64,000 bases of DNA from Pseudomonas sp. FEN (lineage in GTDB: Bacteria > Pseudomonadota > Gammaproteobacteria > Pseudomonadales > Pseudomonadaceae), in assembly GCF_904067045.1 (NCBI RefSeq), contig NZ_CAJFDC010000036.1, positions 513,001 to 577,000 of the forward strand, written 5' to 3'. The position numbers and the translations under genes are program-made. The notes beneath the pieces were generated by a model. That model was not told the origin of the DNA. It was given only the letters and a program-made list of their open reading frames with translations, and did no database searches. Below, piece after piece: positions 8,604 to 16,147 of this stretch. How positions within the stretch are numbered: position 1 is the first letter of the stretch; each line of letters starts with the position of its first letter.

Positions 8604-9368
8604 ATGTGGGAGCTCATTGGAAAGGGCCTGGGACAGAATGGACTGGTAACAGCATTCGCCGGTGTCGGCTTGGTGATGTGGGTGTCGGTGGTGCTGTCCA
8701 AGCGCCTGACCTATGGCCGGATCCATGGTTCGGCGATTGCCATCGCGATCGGCCTGGTACTGGCTTGGGTGGGTGGTACGCTGACGGGCGGGCAAAAAGG
8801 CCTGGCGGATGTCGCCATGTTTTCCGGCGTCGGGTTGATGGGCGGGGCGATGTTGCGTGACTTCGCCATCGTTGCCACGGCCTTCGAAGTCCAGGCGACC
8901 GAGGCGAAGAAGGCCGGCTTGATCGGTGCTCTGGCGCTGCTGCTGGGCACGCTGCTGCCGTTTGTGGTCGGGGCGAGCATGGCCTGGGCCTTCGGTTATC
9001 GCGATGCGGTGAGTATCACCACCATTGGTGCCGGGGCGGTGACCTATATCGTCGGGCCAGTGACCGGGGCGGCGATTGGCGCGAGTTCCGAAGTGGTGGC
9101 GCTGTCGATCGCGACAGGCTTGATCAAGGCGATTCTGGTGATGGTCGGCACGCCGGTGGCGGCGCGCTGGATGGGCCTGGACAATCCGCGTTCGGCAATG
9201 GTGTTCGGTGGTCTGGCGGGCACGGTCAGTGGCGTGACCGCTGGGCTGGCGGCGACGGATCGGCGGCTGGTGCCCTATGGAGCGCTGACGGCGACCTTCC
9301 ATACCGGGTTGGGCTGTCTGCTCGGGCCTTCGCTGCTGTTCTTCATCGTGCGTGGGTTGGTGGGCTGA
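8604..9368 (+). CDS. madM: Malonate transporter subunit MadM
   Basis: A 254-residue polytopic membrane protein with about 7-8 helices, glycine-rich (VGPVTGAAIGASSEVVALS). Partner of MadL in malonate uptake. The start at 8604 (MWELIGKGLGQNG) has a strong GGAGGT ribosome-binding site at 8591-8596 inside the end of madL; only one base separates the two genes. A REP doublet follows the stop codon and precedes the convergent regulator gene. Confidence 0.9.
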   Translation: MWELIGKGLGQNGLVTAFAGVGLVMWVSVVLSKRLTYGRIHGSAIAIAIGLVLAWVGGTLTGGQKGLADVAMFSGVGLMGGAMLRDFAIVATAFEVQATEAKKAGLIGALALLLGTLLPFVVGASMAWAFGYRDAVSITTIGAGAVTYIVGPVTGAAIGASSEVVALSIATGLIKAILVMVGTPVAARWMGLDNPRSAMVFGGLAGTVSGVTAGLAATDRRLVPYGALTATFHTGLGCLLGPSLLFFIVRGLVG

Positions 9369-9398
9369 TCCTGATAATACGGTGCCTGTTCTGACTTT

Positions 9399-9510
9399 TT
9401 CGCGGGCAAGCTCCGCTCCCACAATGTCCGCGGAGGACCAGGGTTGAGTGCACGACTCATAACTTGTGGGAGCGGAGCTTGTCGGATCGCCGCACCGCCG
9501 CGAAGAGGCC
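9399..9510. repeat. REP doublet with a 19-bp variant arm
   Basis: Inverted REPs of the family GTGGGAGCGGAGCTTGCCCG. The right copy (about 9474-9510) departs from the family after GAGCGGAGCTTG, with extra sequence TCGGATCGCCGCACCGCCG before CGAAGAGG. The same variant occurs near 60355-60385. Confidence 0.85.
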
Positions 9511-9555
9511 CTTGAACGCACTGAAAATGCATGATCAAACCTGATCGTTGGCAGC

Positions 9556-10470
9556 TCAGGTCAACCGGTTGGCATACATCCGGCACTCCGCCAACAGCGC
9601 CAACAGGTTGGGATCACGCTCCTTGGCCTTGAGGAACACCACGCCGATATGCTGTTGCAGGCGGTAGCGCGCCTGCAATGGAATCAGCTTCACCCGGTTT
9701 TCATACACCGCCGCAATCCGCCCCGGCAACAAGGCATAGCCGACCCCGGAGCTGACCATGCTCAACAGCGTGAAGATGTCGTTGACCTGCATCGCCACCT
9801 TCGGCTCGAAGCCTGCCTGCTCGAACACCCGGTTGCCATCCCGGTGCGTGGCGAAGCCTTGGGTCAGGGTGATGAAGGTCATGTCGCGCAAATCCGCCAG
9901 GTCCACTTCGCTCTGTTGGGAAAGTGGCGAGTCGGCGGGTGTCGCCAGGAAGATATCATCGGAAAACAGTGGCAGGCGCTCGCAGTCCGGGTCGTTGGTC
10001 GAGTCGTCCAACGACACCAGGATCGCGTCCACTTCCATGTTCTTGAGCTTGTAGAAGAGGTCGAAGTTCGAGCCCAGGATCAAGTCGATATTGAGTTCGC
10101 TGCGGCGGATCTTCAGGCCCATGATCAGTTGTGGCACGGTTTTCACGGTCAGCGAATAGAGCGACCCGAGTTTGAAGCGCTCGGCGGAGAAACCGGCGGC
10201 CTCGCGGGTCACGCGGATGCTTTCGAGCACGTCCTGAATCAGCTTCTGCGCGCGCTCTTCCAGCACATAGGCGCTTTCCAGCGGCGTCAGGTTGCGGCCT
10301 TCGTGCTTGAACAACGGGCAGCGCAGGGCGTTTTCCAGGGAGTGGATGGCCCGGTGAACGCTGACGTTGCTGGTCTGCAATTCGGCCGCCGCCCGCGCCA
10401 GATTGCCGGTGCGCATGAAGGCCAGGAACACCTCCAGCTTTTTCAGGGTCAGCTCTTCGTCGATCAGCAT
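9556..10470 (-). CDS. mdcR: LysR-family regulator of malonate utilisation (MdcR)
   Basis: A 304-residue LysR-type regulator. The N-terminal winged helix-turn-helix occupies about residues 5-65 (TLKKLEVFLAFMRTGNLARAA, then SNVSVHRAIHSLE), followed by the two-lobe effector domain. It faces the mdc/mad operon convergently, and in this position it is the expected MdcR activator responding to malonate. The start at 10470 (MLIDEELTLKKLEV) is chosen because the family begins just before the helix-turn-helix; the upstream 30 codons have no family character. Confidence 0.88.
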   Translation of the reverse strand: MLIDEELTLKKLEVFLAFMRTGNLARAAAELQTSNVSVHRAIHSLENALRCPLFKHEGRNLTPLESAYVLEERAQKLIQDVLESIRVTREAAGFSAERFKLGSLYSLTVKTVPQLIMGLKIRRSELNIDLILGSNFDLFYKLKNMEVDAILVSLDDSTNDPDCERLPLFSDDIFLATPADSPLSQQSEVDLADLRDMTFITLTQGFATHRDGNRVFEQAGFEPKVAMQVNDIFTLLSMVSSGVGYALLPGRIAAVYENRVKLIPLQARYRLQQHIGVVFLKAKERDPNLLALLAECRMYANRLT

Positions 10471-10598
10471 GGCGCGGGCTCTTTTTCGAATGCCCTGATT
10501 GTGCCCAAGTCCTGGGGTTTTGGCTGGGGCTTTTTCAGAATGGAGCCGGGTTTGGCCCAATGCCTGTCAGTGACACAGATGTCAGGCCGAGCACGATC

Positions 10599-10733
10599 TT
10601 GTGGTGAGCGGGCTTGCCCGCGCGCGGCTGCGAAGCAGTCGTGAAACCAGAGGCCTCGCTCTACCTGATAGACCGCGATCACTGGTATCAGGGCCGCTTC
10701 GCGCCCCAGCGCGGGCAAGCCCGCTCGCCACAA
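10599..10733. repeat. Long REP doublet (GTGGCGAGCGGGCTTGCCCG family)
   Basis: Outer arms GTGGTGAGCGGGCTTGCCCG and its inverse GCGGGCAAGCCCGCTCGCCA enclose inner arms GCTGCGAAGC and GCTTCGCGCC, the usual nested palindrome of this family. It lies upstream of mdcR. Confidence 0.9.
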
Positions 10734-11114
10734 GCGTCCGTCCAGACGCTACGAATCTTACGAGTGTTCTATCTCTTGCATTATTCAATGCCGAATCGAC
10801 CAGGGCTTTCGCCTTGAGGGTGGCAACTGTACGCCGGTGAGTAGGTCGACGAGCTGAAAAACCGGTGCCCCCGGTGTCCTGGGTTGCGCGGCATGGCCTT
10901 GAGCAGGCGCGGGGTGGTGCCGATTCATTTTCGAGGCCAGGTCTTTTTTTCTTCATCAATGGAACGATATATAGGAGATGGGTGCCTTGTTTTTTATGGG
11001 AAGGTGCCGATGTGGGGAGTCTTCCTGACGGTACCATGCGAAGACCCTTGTGCTTTTGCCCGCAAGGCCTGAGCCTTGCGCGCAGTTGTATCGACCAAGC
11101 GAGGTAGGTGGCAG
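10734..11114. other. Intergenic region upstream of the hemolysin III gene
   Basis: About 380 bp with no convincing gene. An AT-rich patch around 10936-10985 (TTTTTTTCTTCATC and GATATATAGG) could hold a promoter. GAGGT at 11101-11105 is the ribosome-binding site of the next gene. Confidence 0.4.
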
Positions 11115-11732
11115 ATGTATCACGGGGAACGCTTTAACGCCTGGACCCATCTGGTGGGGGCGGTGCTGGCGGGTATCGGGGCGATCTGGTTGCTGGTGGT
11201 GGCGAGCCTGGATGGCAGCCCCTGGAAGATCGTCAGTGTGGCGATCTACGGCGTGACCCTGATGCTGCTGTACAGCGTGTCGACGGTGTACCACAGCGTG
11301 CGCGGGCGCGCCAAGGTGATCATGCAGAAGCTCGATCACCTGTCGATCTACCTCTTGATCGCCGGCAGCTATACACCGTTCTGCCTGGTGACACTGCGCG
11401 GACCCTGGGGCTGGGCGCTGTTCGGGATCGTCTGGGGCCTGGCGGTGATTGGCATGTTGCAGGAGATCAAGCCACGTTCCGAAGCACGGATCCTGTCCAT
11501 TGTGATCTACGCGGTGATGGGCTGGATTGTGCTGGTGGCGGTCAAGCCGCTAATCGCCGCGTTGGGTACGGCGGGGTTTGTCTGGTTGGCGACCGGCGGG
11601 GCCTTGTATACCCTGGGGATTATCTTTTTCGCGCTGGATTATCGGCTGCGGCATGCCCATGGGATCTGGCATTTGTTTGTGATTGCCGGCAGCGTGCTGC
11701 ATTTCGTGGCGATTTTCTGGTACGTGATCTGA
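11115..11732 (+). CDS. Hemolysin III (HlyIII/YqfA, PAQR-like) membrane protein
   Basis: A 205-residue protein with seven predicted membrane helices. It has the family signatures HGERFNAWTHLVGAVLA near the start, STVYHSV, KLDHLSIYLLIAGSYTP and, in the last helix, HGIWHLFV (H-x3-H), which form the metal site of the PAQR/HlyIII superfamily. Family members act in the inner membrane and affect lipid homeostasis; haemolysis has been shown for only a few. The start at 11115 has GAGGTAGGTGG just upstream. The last 26 codons plus 25 bp downstream are repeated three more times after the stop codon (11758-12066). Confidence 0.9.
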   Translation: MYHGERFNAWTHLVGAVLAGIGAIWLLVVASLDGSPWKIVSVAIYGVTLMLLYSVSTVYHSVRGRAKVIMQKLDHLSIYLLIAGSYTPFCLVTLRGPWGWALFGIVWGLAVIGMLQEIKPRSEARILSIVIYAVMGWIVLVAVKPLIAALGTAGFVWLATGGALYTLGIIFFALDYRLRHAHGIWHLFVIAGSVLHFVAIFWYVI

Positions 11733-12066
11733 GGTCACGATCCAAAGGCCAAGGCAGGCCCATGGGATCTGGCATTTGTTTGTGATTGCCGGCAGCGTGC
11801 TGCATTTCGTGGCGATTTTCTGGTATGTGATCTGAGGTCACGACCCAAAGGCCAAGGCAGGCCCATGGGATCTGGCATTTGTTTGTGATTGCCGGCAGCG
11901 TGCTGCATTTCGTGGCGATTTTCTGGTACGTGATCTGAGGTCACGATCCAAAGGCTAAGGCAGGCCCATGGGATCTGGCATTTGTTTGTGATTGCCGGCA
12001 GCGTGCTGCATTTCGTGGCGATTTTCTGGTATGTGATCTGAGGTCACGATCCAAAGGCCAAGGCAG
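11655..12066 (+). repeat. Four tandem copies of a 103-bp unit containing the 3' end of the hemolysin III gene
   Basis: Units begin at 11655, 11758, 11861 and 11964, each exactly 103 bp (starting GCCCATGGGATCTGGCATTT). Unit 1 contains the last 26 codons and stop of the upstream gene; units 2-4 are non-coding copies. They are nearly identical. One position alternates C/T/C/T (TACGTGATC, TATGTGATC, TACGTGATC, TATGTGATC), suggesting a dimer was itself duplicated. Each unit holds the short inverted repeat GTGATCTGAGGTCAC over the stop codon. Confidence 0.97.
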
Positions 12067-12070
12067 GCCC

Positions 12071-12160
12071 TTGTAGGCGCCTGGCTTGCCAGCGATAGCG
12101 GTTTATCTGGCGATGCAAGGCTCATTGGCCTCATCGCCGGTTCCTACAGGGGTTGCGGCG
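12071..12160. repeat. REP doublet (TGTAGGCGCCGGCTTGCCGG family)
   Basis: Inverted pair TTGTAGGCGCCTGGCTTGCC and GGTTCCTACAGG around a spacer with GCAAGGCTCATTGGCCTCAT. The same family and spacer occur at 26724-26820. Confidence 0.85.
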
Positions 12161-12179
12161 TGTCAGGAAATAGGTGTGG

Positions 12180-12899
12180 TCAGAAATCGCCCCACAGTTG
12201 TTGGGCCACCGCCAAGGCCACCACCGGCGCGGTTTCGGTACGCAGGACTCGCGGGCCGAGGCGTGCCGGCAGATAACCGGCTTGCGCGGCCTGGGCCACT
12301 TCAGCGTCCGACAACCCGCCTTCCGGGCCGATCAGGAACGCCAGTGTCCCCGGCTTGGGGTGACTGGTCAGCGGCTCGGCCACCGGGTGCAGCACCAGCT
12401 TGAGCTGGGCTTCGGTCTGTTTCACCCATTCGCCCAGCAACAGCGGTGGATGAATCAGCGGGAGCGTCGAGCGGCCGCACTGTTCGCAAGCGCTGATCGC
12501 GATCTGCCGCCAATGGGCCAGGCGCTTGTCGGCGCGTTCGTCCTTGAGTCGGACTTCGCAGCGCTCGCTGACGATGGGGGTGATTTCGCTCACGCCCAGT
12601 TCGCTGGCTTTCTGGATCGCCCAGTCCATCCGCTCGCCCCGGGACAGGCCCTGGCCGAGATGGATGCGCAGCGGCGACTCGGTTTGCCCGGCGAAGCTTT
12701 CAGTCAGTTGCACGCGCACGCGCTTCTTGCCGACCTCCAGCAAGCTGCCGAGGAATTCCGTGCCCGAACCGTCGAACACTTGCAGCGCGTCGCCCTCGGC
12801 CATGCGCAGCACGCGGCCGATGTAGTGGGCCTGGGCCTCGGGCAGCTCGTGTTCGCCGAGGTTCAAGGGGGCGTCGATAAAGAAGCGGGACAGTCTCAT
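12180..12899 (-). CDS. rsmE: 16S rRNA (uracil(1498)-N(3))-methyltransferase
   Basis: A 239-residue SPOUT methyltransferase that methylates U1498 of 16S rRNA in the 30S subunit. It has an N-terminal PUA-like domain (MRLSRFFIDAPL, HYIGRVLRMAEGD) and a C-terminal trefoil knot with the SAM-binding loop LIGPEGGLSDAEV near residue 190 and LGPRVLRTETA. Length and both signatures are normal. It lies downstream of bioA on the same strand, separated by a REP doublet; the rsmE-bioA pairing is the same as I recall in P. aeruginosa. Confidence 0.95.
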   Translation of the reverse strand: MRLSRFFIDAPLNLGEHELPEAQAHYIGRVLRMAEGDALQVFDGSGTEFLGSLLEVGKKRVRVQLTESFAGQTESPLRIHLGQGLSRGERMDWAIQKASELGVSEITPIVSERCEVRLKDERADKRLAHWRQIAISACEQCGRSTLPLIHPPLLLGEWVKQTEAQLKLVLHPVAEPLTSHPKPGTLAFLIGPEGGLSDAEVAQAAQAGYLPARLGPRVLRTETAPVVALAVAQQLWGDF

Positions 12900-12947
12900 T
12901 TGAAATCTCTGCTGAAAATCGTATTTGCGCAGGCGAATGATACCTCC

Positions 12948-13079
12948 GTGGCGAGCGGGCTTGCCCGCGTTGGGCTGCGAAGCGGCCCTGAAACCTGCGA
13001 ATTCGGCCTATCAGGCAGACCGAGGGGGCCGGTCTTGCGACTGCTACGCAGCCGAACGCGGGCAAGCCCGCTCGCCACG
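12948..13079. repeat. Long REP doublet (GTGGCGAGCGGGCTTGCCCG family)
   Basis: Outer arms GTGGCGAGCGGGCTTGCCCG and inverse, with inner arms GCTGCGAAGCGGCCC and GACTGCTACGCAGC. It fills the gap between bioA and rsmE. Confidence 0.9.
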
Positions 13080-13094
13080 GGACCTCATTGTCCT

Positions 13095-14501
13095 CTAGCC
13101 CGGATCACGGAAATCCGGATGGAAATTGGTCGGTACCGCCACGCTGACACCTGTGCGGGTGGCGATATCGATCCCTTCGCTGGCCACTTCAGCCAGGAAG
13201 TCGATCTGCTCCGGGGTGATGACATACGGCGGCAGGAAATACACCACGCTGCCCAGTGGCCGCAGCAAGGCGCCGCGTTCCAGGGCGTGCTGGTAAACCT
13301 TCAGGCCGCGGCGTTCCTGCCATGGATAGGCGGTCTTGCTCGCCTTGTCCTGGACCATTTCAATCGCCAGCGCCATGCCGGTCTGGCGGACTTCGGCGAC
13401 GTGTGGATGGTCCACCAGGTGCGCGGTGGCACTCGCCATCCGCCGGGCCAGGGCCTTGTTGTTCTCGATAACGTTGTCCTGCTCGAAGATATCCAGGGTC
13501 GCCAGGGCCGCCGCACAAGCCAGTGGATTGCCGGTGTAGCTATGGGAATGCAGGAACGCCCGCAGGGTCGGATAATCGTCGTAGAAGGCGCTGTAGACAT
13601 CCTCGGTGGTCAGGCACGCCGCCAGCGGCAGGTAGCCGCCGGTCAGGGCCTTGGACAGGCACAGGAAGTCCGGGCGGATGCCGGCTTGCTCACAGGCGAA
13701 CATGGTTCCGGTACGGCCGAAGCCCACGGCGATTTCATCGTGGATCAGGTGCACCCCATAACGGTCGCAGGCCTCGCGCAACAGCTTGAGGTAGACCGGA
13801 TGGTACATGCGCATGCCGCCAGCGCCCTGAATCAGCGGTTCGACGATCACGGCGGCAACGCTGTGGTGATTGTCCGCCAGGGTCTGTTCCATGACCCGGA
13901 ACATATTGCGCGAATGTTCTTCCCAGCTCATGCCTTGCGGGCGCAGGTAGCAATCCGGGCTGGGCACCTTGATGGTGTCCAGCAGCAGGGCCTTGTAGGT
14001 CTCGGTGAACAGCGGCACATCGCCCACCGACATCGCCGCCACGGTCTCGCCGTGATAGCTGTTGGTCAGGGTGACATAGCGCTTCTTGTCCGGCAGGCCG
14101 CGGTTGAGCCAGTAATGAAAGCTCATCTTCAGCGCGACTTCGATGCACGACGAGCCGTTGTCGGCATAGAAGCAACGGGTCAGGCCTTCGGGTGTCAGCT
14201 TCACCAGGCGCTCGGACAGCTCGATCACCGGCTGATGGCTGAAACCGGCGAGGATCACGTGCTCGAGCTGGTCGACCTGGTCCTTGATGCGCTGGCCGAT
14301 GCGCGGATTGCAATGACCGAACACGTTGACCCACCAGGAACTGACGGCGTCGAGGTAACGCTTGCCTTCGAAATCCTCCAGCCAGACGCCTTCGCCGCGT
14401 TTGATGGGGATCATCGGCAGTTGTTCGTGATCTTTCATCTGGGTGCAGGGATGCCATACCACCGCGAGATCGCGCTGCATCCACTGGTTGTTCAGGCTCA
14501 T
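13095..14501 (-). CDS. bioA: Adenosylmethionine-8-amino-7-oxononanoate aminotransferase
   Basis: A 468-residue class III PLP aminotransferase. It converts 7-keto-8-aminopelargonate to 7,8-diaminopelargonate with SAM as amino donor, in biotin synthesis. Visible features: HPCTQM at residues 17-22, VSSWWVNVFGH, the GSS phosphate-binding segment, HDEIAVGFGRTG (Asp255) and the PLP lysine Lys284 in LSKALTGGYLPLA. The start at 14501 (MSLNNQWMQRDL) is chosen because the family begins there. It stands alone here; other bio genes are not in the window. Confidence 0.96.
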   Translation of the reverse strand: MSLNNQWMQRDLAVVWHPCTQMKDHEQLPMIPIKRGEGVWLEDFEGKRYLDAVSSWWVNVFGHCNPRIGQRIKDQVDQLEHVILAGFSHQPVIELSERLVKLTPEGLTRCFYADNGSSCIEVALKMSFHYWLNRGLPDKKRYVTLTNSYHGETVAAMSVGDVPLFTETYKALLLDTIKVPSPDCYLRPQGMSWEEHSRNMFRVMEQTLADNHHSVAAVIVEPLIQGAGGMRMYHPVYLKLLREACDRYGVHLIHDEIAVGFGRTGTMFACEQAGIRPDFLCLSKALTGGYLPLAACLTTEDVYSAFYDDYPTLRAFLHSHSYTGNPLACAAALATLDIFEQDNVIENNKALARRMASATAHLVDHPHVAEVRQTGMALAIEMVQDKASKTAYPWQERRGLKVYQHALERGALLRPLGSVVYFLPPYVITPEQIDFLAEVASEGIDIATRTGVSVAVPTNFHPDFRDPG

Positions 14502-14786
14502 TTGCATTCTCCGGGCGGTTGTCCGCGACGCCGGCGGACACACAATCGCGCAAGCCTATGCAATGCGCGGCCGCAGAACAACCCATGGCGATGCTGGCGC
14601 CGCATTGCCGGGCGCGAATAAACCCGCGCGGCCGAGTGTTCACCGTAGAGATCGACCTTAATATTTTCTTAACCCGTTCGTCGCAGACTGATAATCGGTT
14701 TTTTCGATATTTCAAAGCGAAATTTTCCGCTTTAATTCGATAGGTAAACCATTAGTCTTGGGCGCATCACTTACAGGATTCCGGCA
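14502..14786. promoter_or_regulatory. Divergent promoter region between bioA and cytochrome b561
   Basis: This gap becomes markedly AT-rich at 14655-14760. At 14714-14733 the near-palindrome AAAGCG-AAATTTTC-CGCTTT could be an operator. I cannot assign a regulator, and -10/-35 boxes are not certain. Confidence 0.4.
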
Positions 14787-15338
14787 ATGCAGCTACGCAA
14801 CTCATCTTCTCGTTATGGTGCTGTCAGCATGTTCCTGCATTGGGGCGTTGCCCTGGTGGTGTTCGGTCTTTTTGCGCTGGGCTTGTGGATGGTCGGGCTC
14901 GACTACTACAGCGAGTGGCGCAAGGCGGCTCCGGACCTGCATAAAAGTATCGGCCTGACCCTGTTCGCGGTCATGGTGCTGCGCGTGGTCTGGCGTTTCA
15001 TCAGCCCACCGCCACCGCCACCGGCCAATCATGGCCGACTGACCCGCCTGGGTGCCAAGTTCGGTCATGCGTTCCTCTATCTCGGCCTGTTCGCCGTGAT
15101 GTTTTCCGGGTACCTGATTTCCACCGCCGAAGGTGTCGGGATTCCGGTGTTCAACCTGTTTGACGTGCCCGCCTGGATTTCCAGCATCCCCGATCAGGCG
15201 GATGTGGCGGGGGCGGTGCATTTGTACCTGGCCTGGACGGTGGTGATCTTTGCGGGTCTCCATGCCCTGGCAGCCCTGAAGCACCACTTTATCGACCGTG
15301 ATGCGACGCTGACCCGCATGCTGGGTCGCAAAGCTTGA
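14787..15338 (+). CDS. Cytochrome b561 family membrane protein
   Basis: A 183-residue inner-membrane dihaem protein with four helices. Candidate axial histidines are His18 (MFLHWG), His52 (PDLHKSIG) and two later ones (FGHAFLY, AVHLYLAW). The proline run PPPPPP joins helices 2 and 3. Proteins of this family pass electrons between quinol and periplasmic acceptors and often sit beside YceI lipocalins, as here: yceI starts 31 bp downstream. The two are probably co-transcribed. Confidence 0.9.
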   Translation: MQLRNSSSRYGAVSMFLHWGVALVVFGLFALGLWMVGLDYYSEWRKAAPDLHKSIGLTLFAVMVLRVVWRFISPPPPPPANHGRLTRLGAKFGHAFLYLGLFAVMFSGYLISTAEGVGIPVFNLFDVPAWISSIPDQADVAGAVHLYLAWTVVIFAGLHALAALKHHFIDRDATLTRMLGRKA

Positions 15339-15369
15339 TGTTCAACCTCGACTCAAAAGGAATAGAAGT

Positions 15370-15966
15370 ATGTTGAAAAAGACTCTCGCCGCACTGGCAA
15401 TCGGTTCTGCGCTGTTTGTTGCCGGTCAGGCGATGGCTGCGGATTATGTGATCGACAAGGAAGGCCAGCACGCCTTCGTCGACTTCAAGATCAGCCACCT
15501 GGGCTACAGCTTCATCACCGGTACCTTCAAGGACCTGGACGGCAAGTTCAGCTTTGATGCGGCCAAGCCTGAAGCCAGCAAAATCGAAGTCAACGTGCGT
15601 ACCGCCAGCGTGTTCACCAACCATGCCGAGCGTGACAAGCACATCTCCAGCAAGGACTTCCTGGACGTTGCCAAGTTTGCCGATGCCAAGTTCGTGTCCA
15701 CCAGCGTCAAATCGACAGGCAAGAATGCCGATGGCAAGGACACGGCTGACGTCACGGGTGACCTGACGATGCACGGCGTGACCAGGTCGATCGTGGTCAA
15801 GGCGACCTTCCTGGGTGAAGGCAAGGATCCATGGGGTGGCTACCGTGCTGGTTTCGAAGGTGTAGCGCATATCAAGCGTTCGGACTTTGGCAAGATGATG
15901 GATTTGGGCCCAGCGTCTGACGCGGTGGAGCTGTATGTGACGTTTGAGGGTGTGAAAGCGAAGTAA
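15370..15966 (+). CDS. YceI family periplasmic lipocalin-like protein
   Basis: A 198-residue YceI-domain protein. A Sec signal peptide covers about residues 1-23 (MLKKTLAALAIGSALFVAGQ, cleavage after AMA). The mature part has the YceI hallmarks DYVIDKEGQHAFVDFKISH, GTFKDLDGKF, DLTMHGVTRSIVVKATF and DFGKMMDLG. YceI proteins fold as an eight-stranded barrel that binds isoprenoid or amphiphilic ligands in the periplasm. In P. aeruginosa the equivalent neighbourhood gene is the secreted protein PasP (from memory). A ribosome-binding site (AAAGGAATAG) precedes the start. Confidence 0.93.
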   Translation: MLKKTLAALAIGSALFVAGQAMAADYVIDKEGQHAFVDFKISHLGYSFITGTFKDLDGKFSFDAAKPEASKIEVNVRTASVFTNHAERDKHISSKDFLDVAKFADAKFVSTSVKSTGKNADGKDTADVTGDLTMHGVTRSIVVKATFLGEGKDPWGGYRAGFEGVAHIKRSDFGKMMDLGPASDAVELYVTFEGVKAK

Positions 15967-15975
15967 TGCTGAGAC

Positions 15976-16062
15976 TGTAGGAGCAGCCGGTCGACGCTCG
16001 ATTGCCCGCGAAGCTTTTGGCGTCTTCAGGGCCCTCTTCGCGAGCAAGCTCTGCTCCTACAG
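15976..16062. repeat. REP doublet after yceI
   Basis: Inverted pair TGTAGGAGCAGCCGGTCGAC... and CGCGAGCAAGCTCTGCTCCT. The left arm is diverged (CCGGTCGACGCTCGATTG) and closely resembles the left arm of the REP at 42307-42393. Confidence 0.8.
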
Positions 16063-16093
16063 TAAGCGCAAAGTTTCAATATTTGTGCCAGAC

Positions 16094-16132
16094 AAAAAAA
16101 CGCCCCCGGCTCTCACGAGCCGGGGGCGTTTT
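16094..16132. terminator. Bidirectional rho-independent terminator between yceI and rhlE
   Basis: Twelve-base perfect stem CGCCCCCGGCTC (16101-16112), loop TCAC, and GAGCCGGGGGCG (16117-16128). It is flanked by A7 on the left and T4 on the right, so it can stop transcription from both convergent genes. Confidence 0.92.
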
Positions 16133-16147
16133 CATTGCACTGCCAAC

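Noticed and set aside
11655..12066. Tandem 103-bp units considered as CRISPR, att sites or origin iterons
   Set aside because: Units abut without spacers and contain the 3' end of the upstream gene, so they are a simple tandem duplication.
14502..14786. BirA/BioR-type operator before bioA
   Set aside because: TAGGTAAACC near 14741 lacks its inverted partner, and the position suits the divergent gene.
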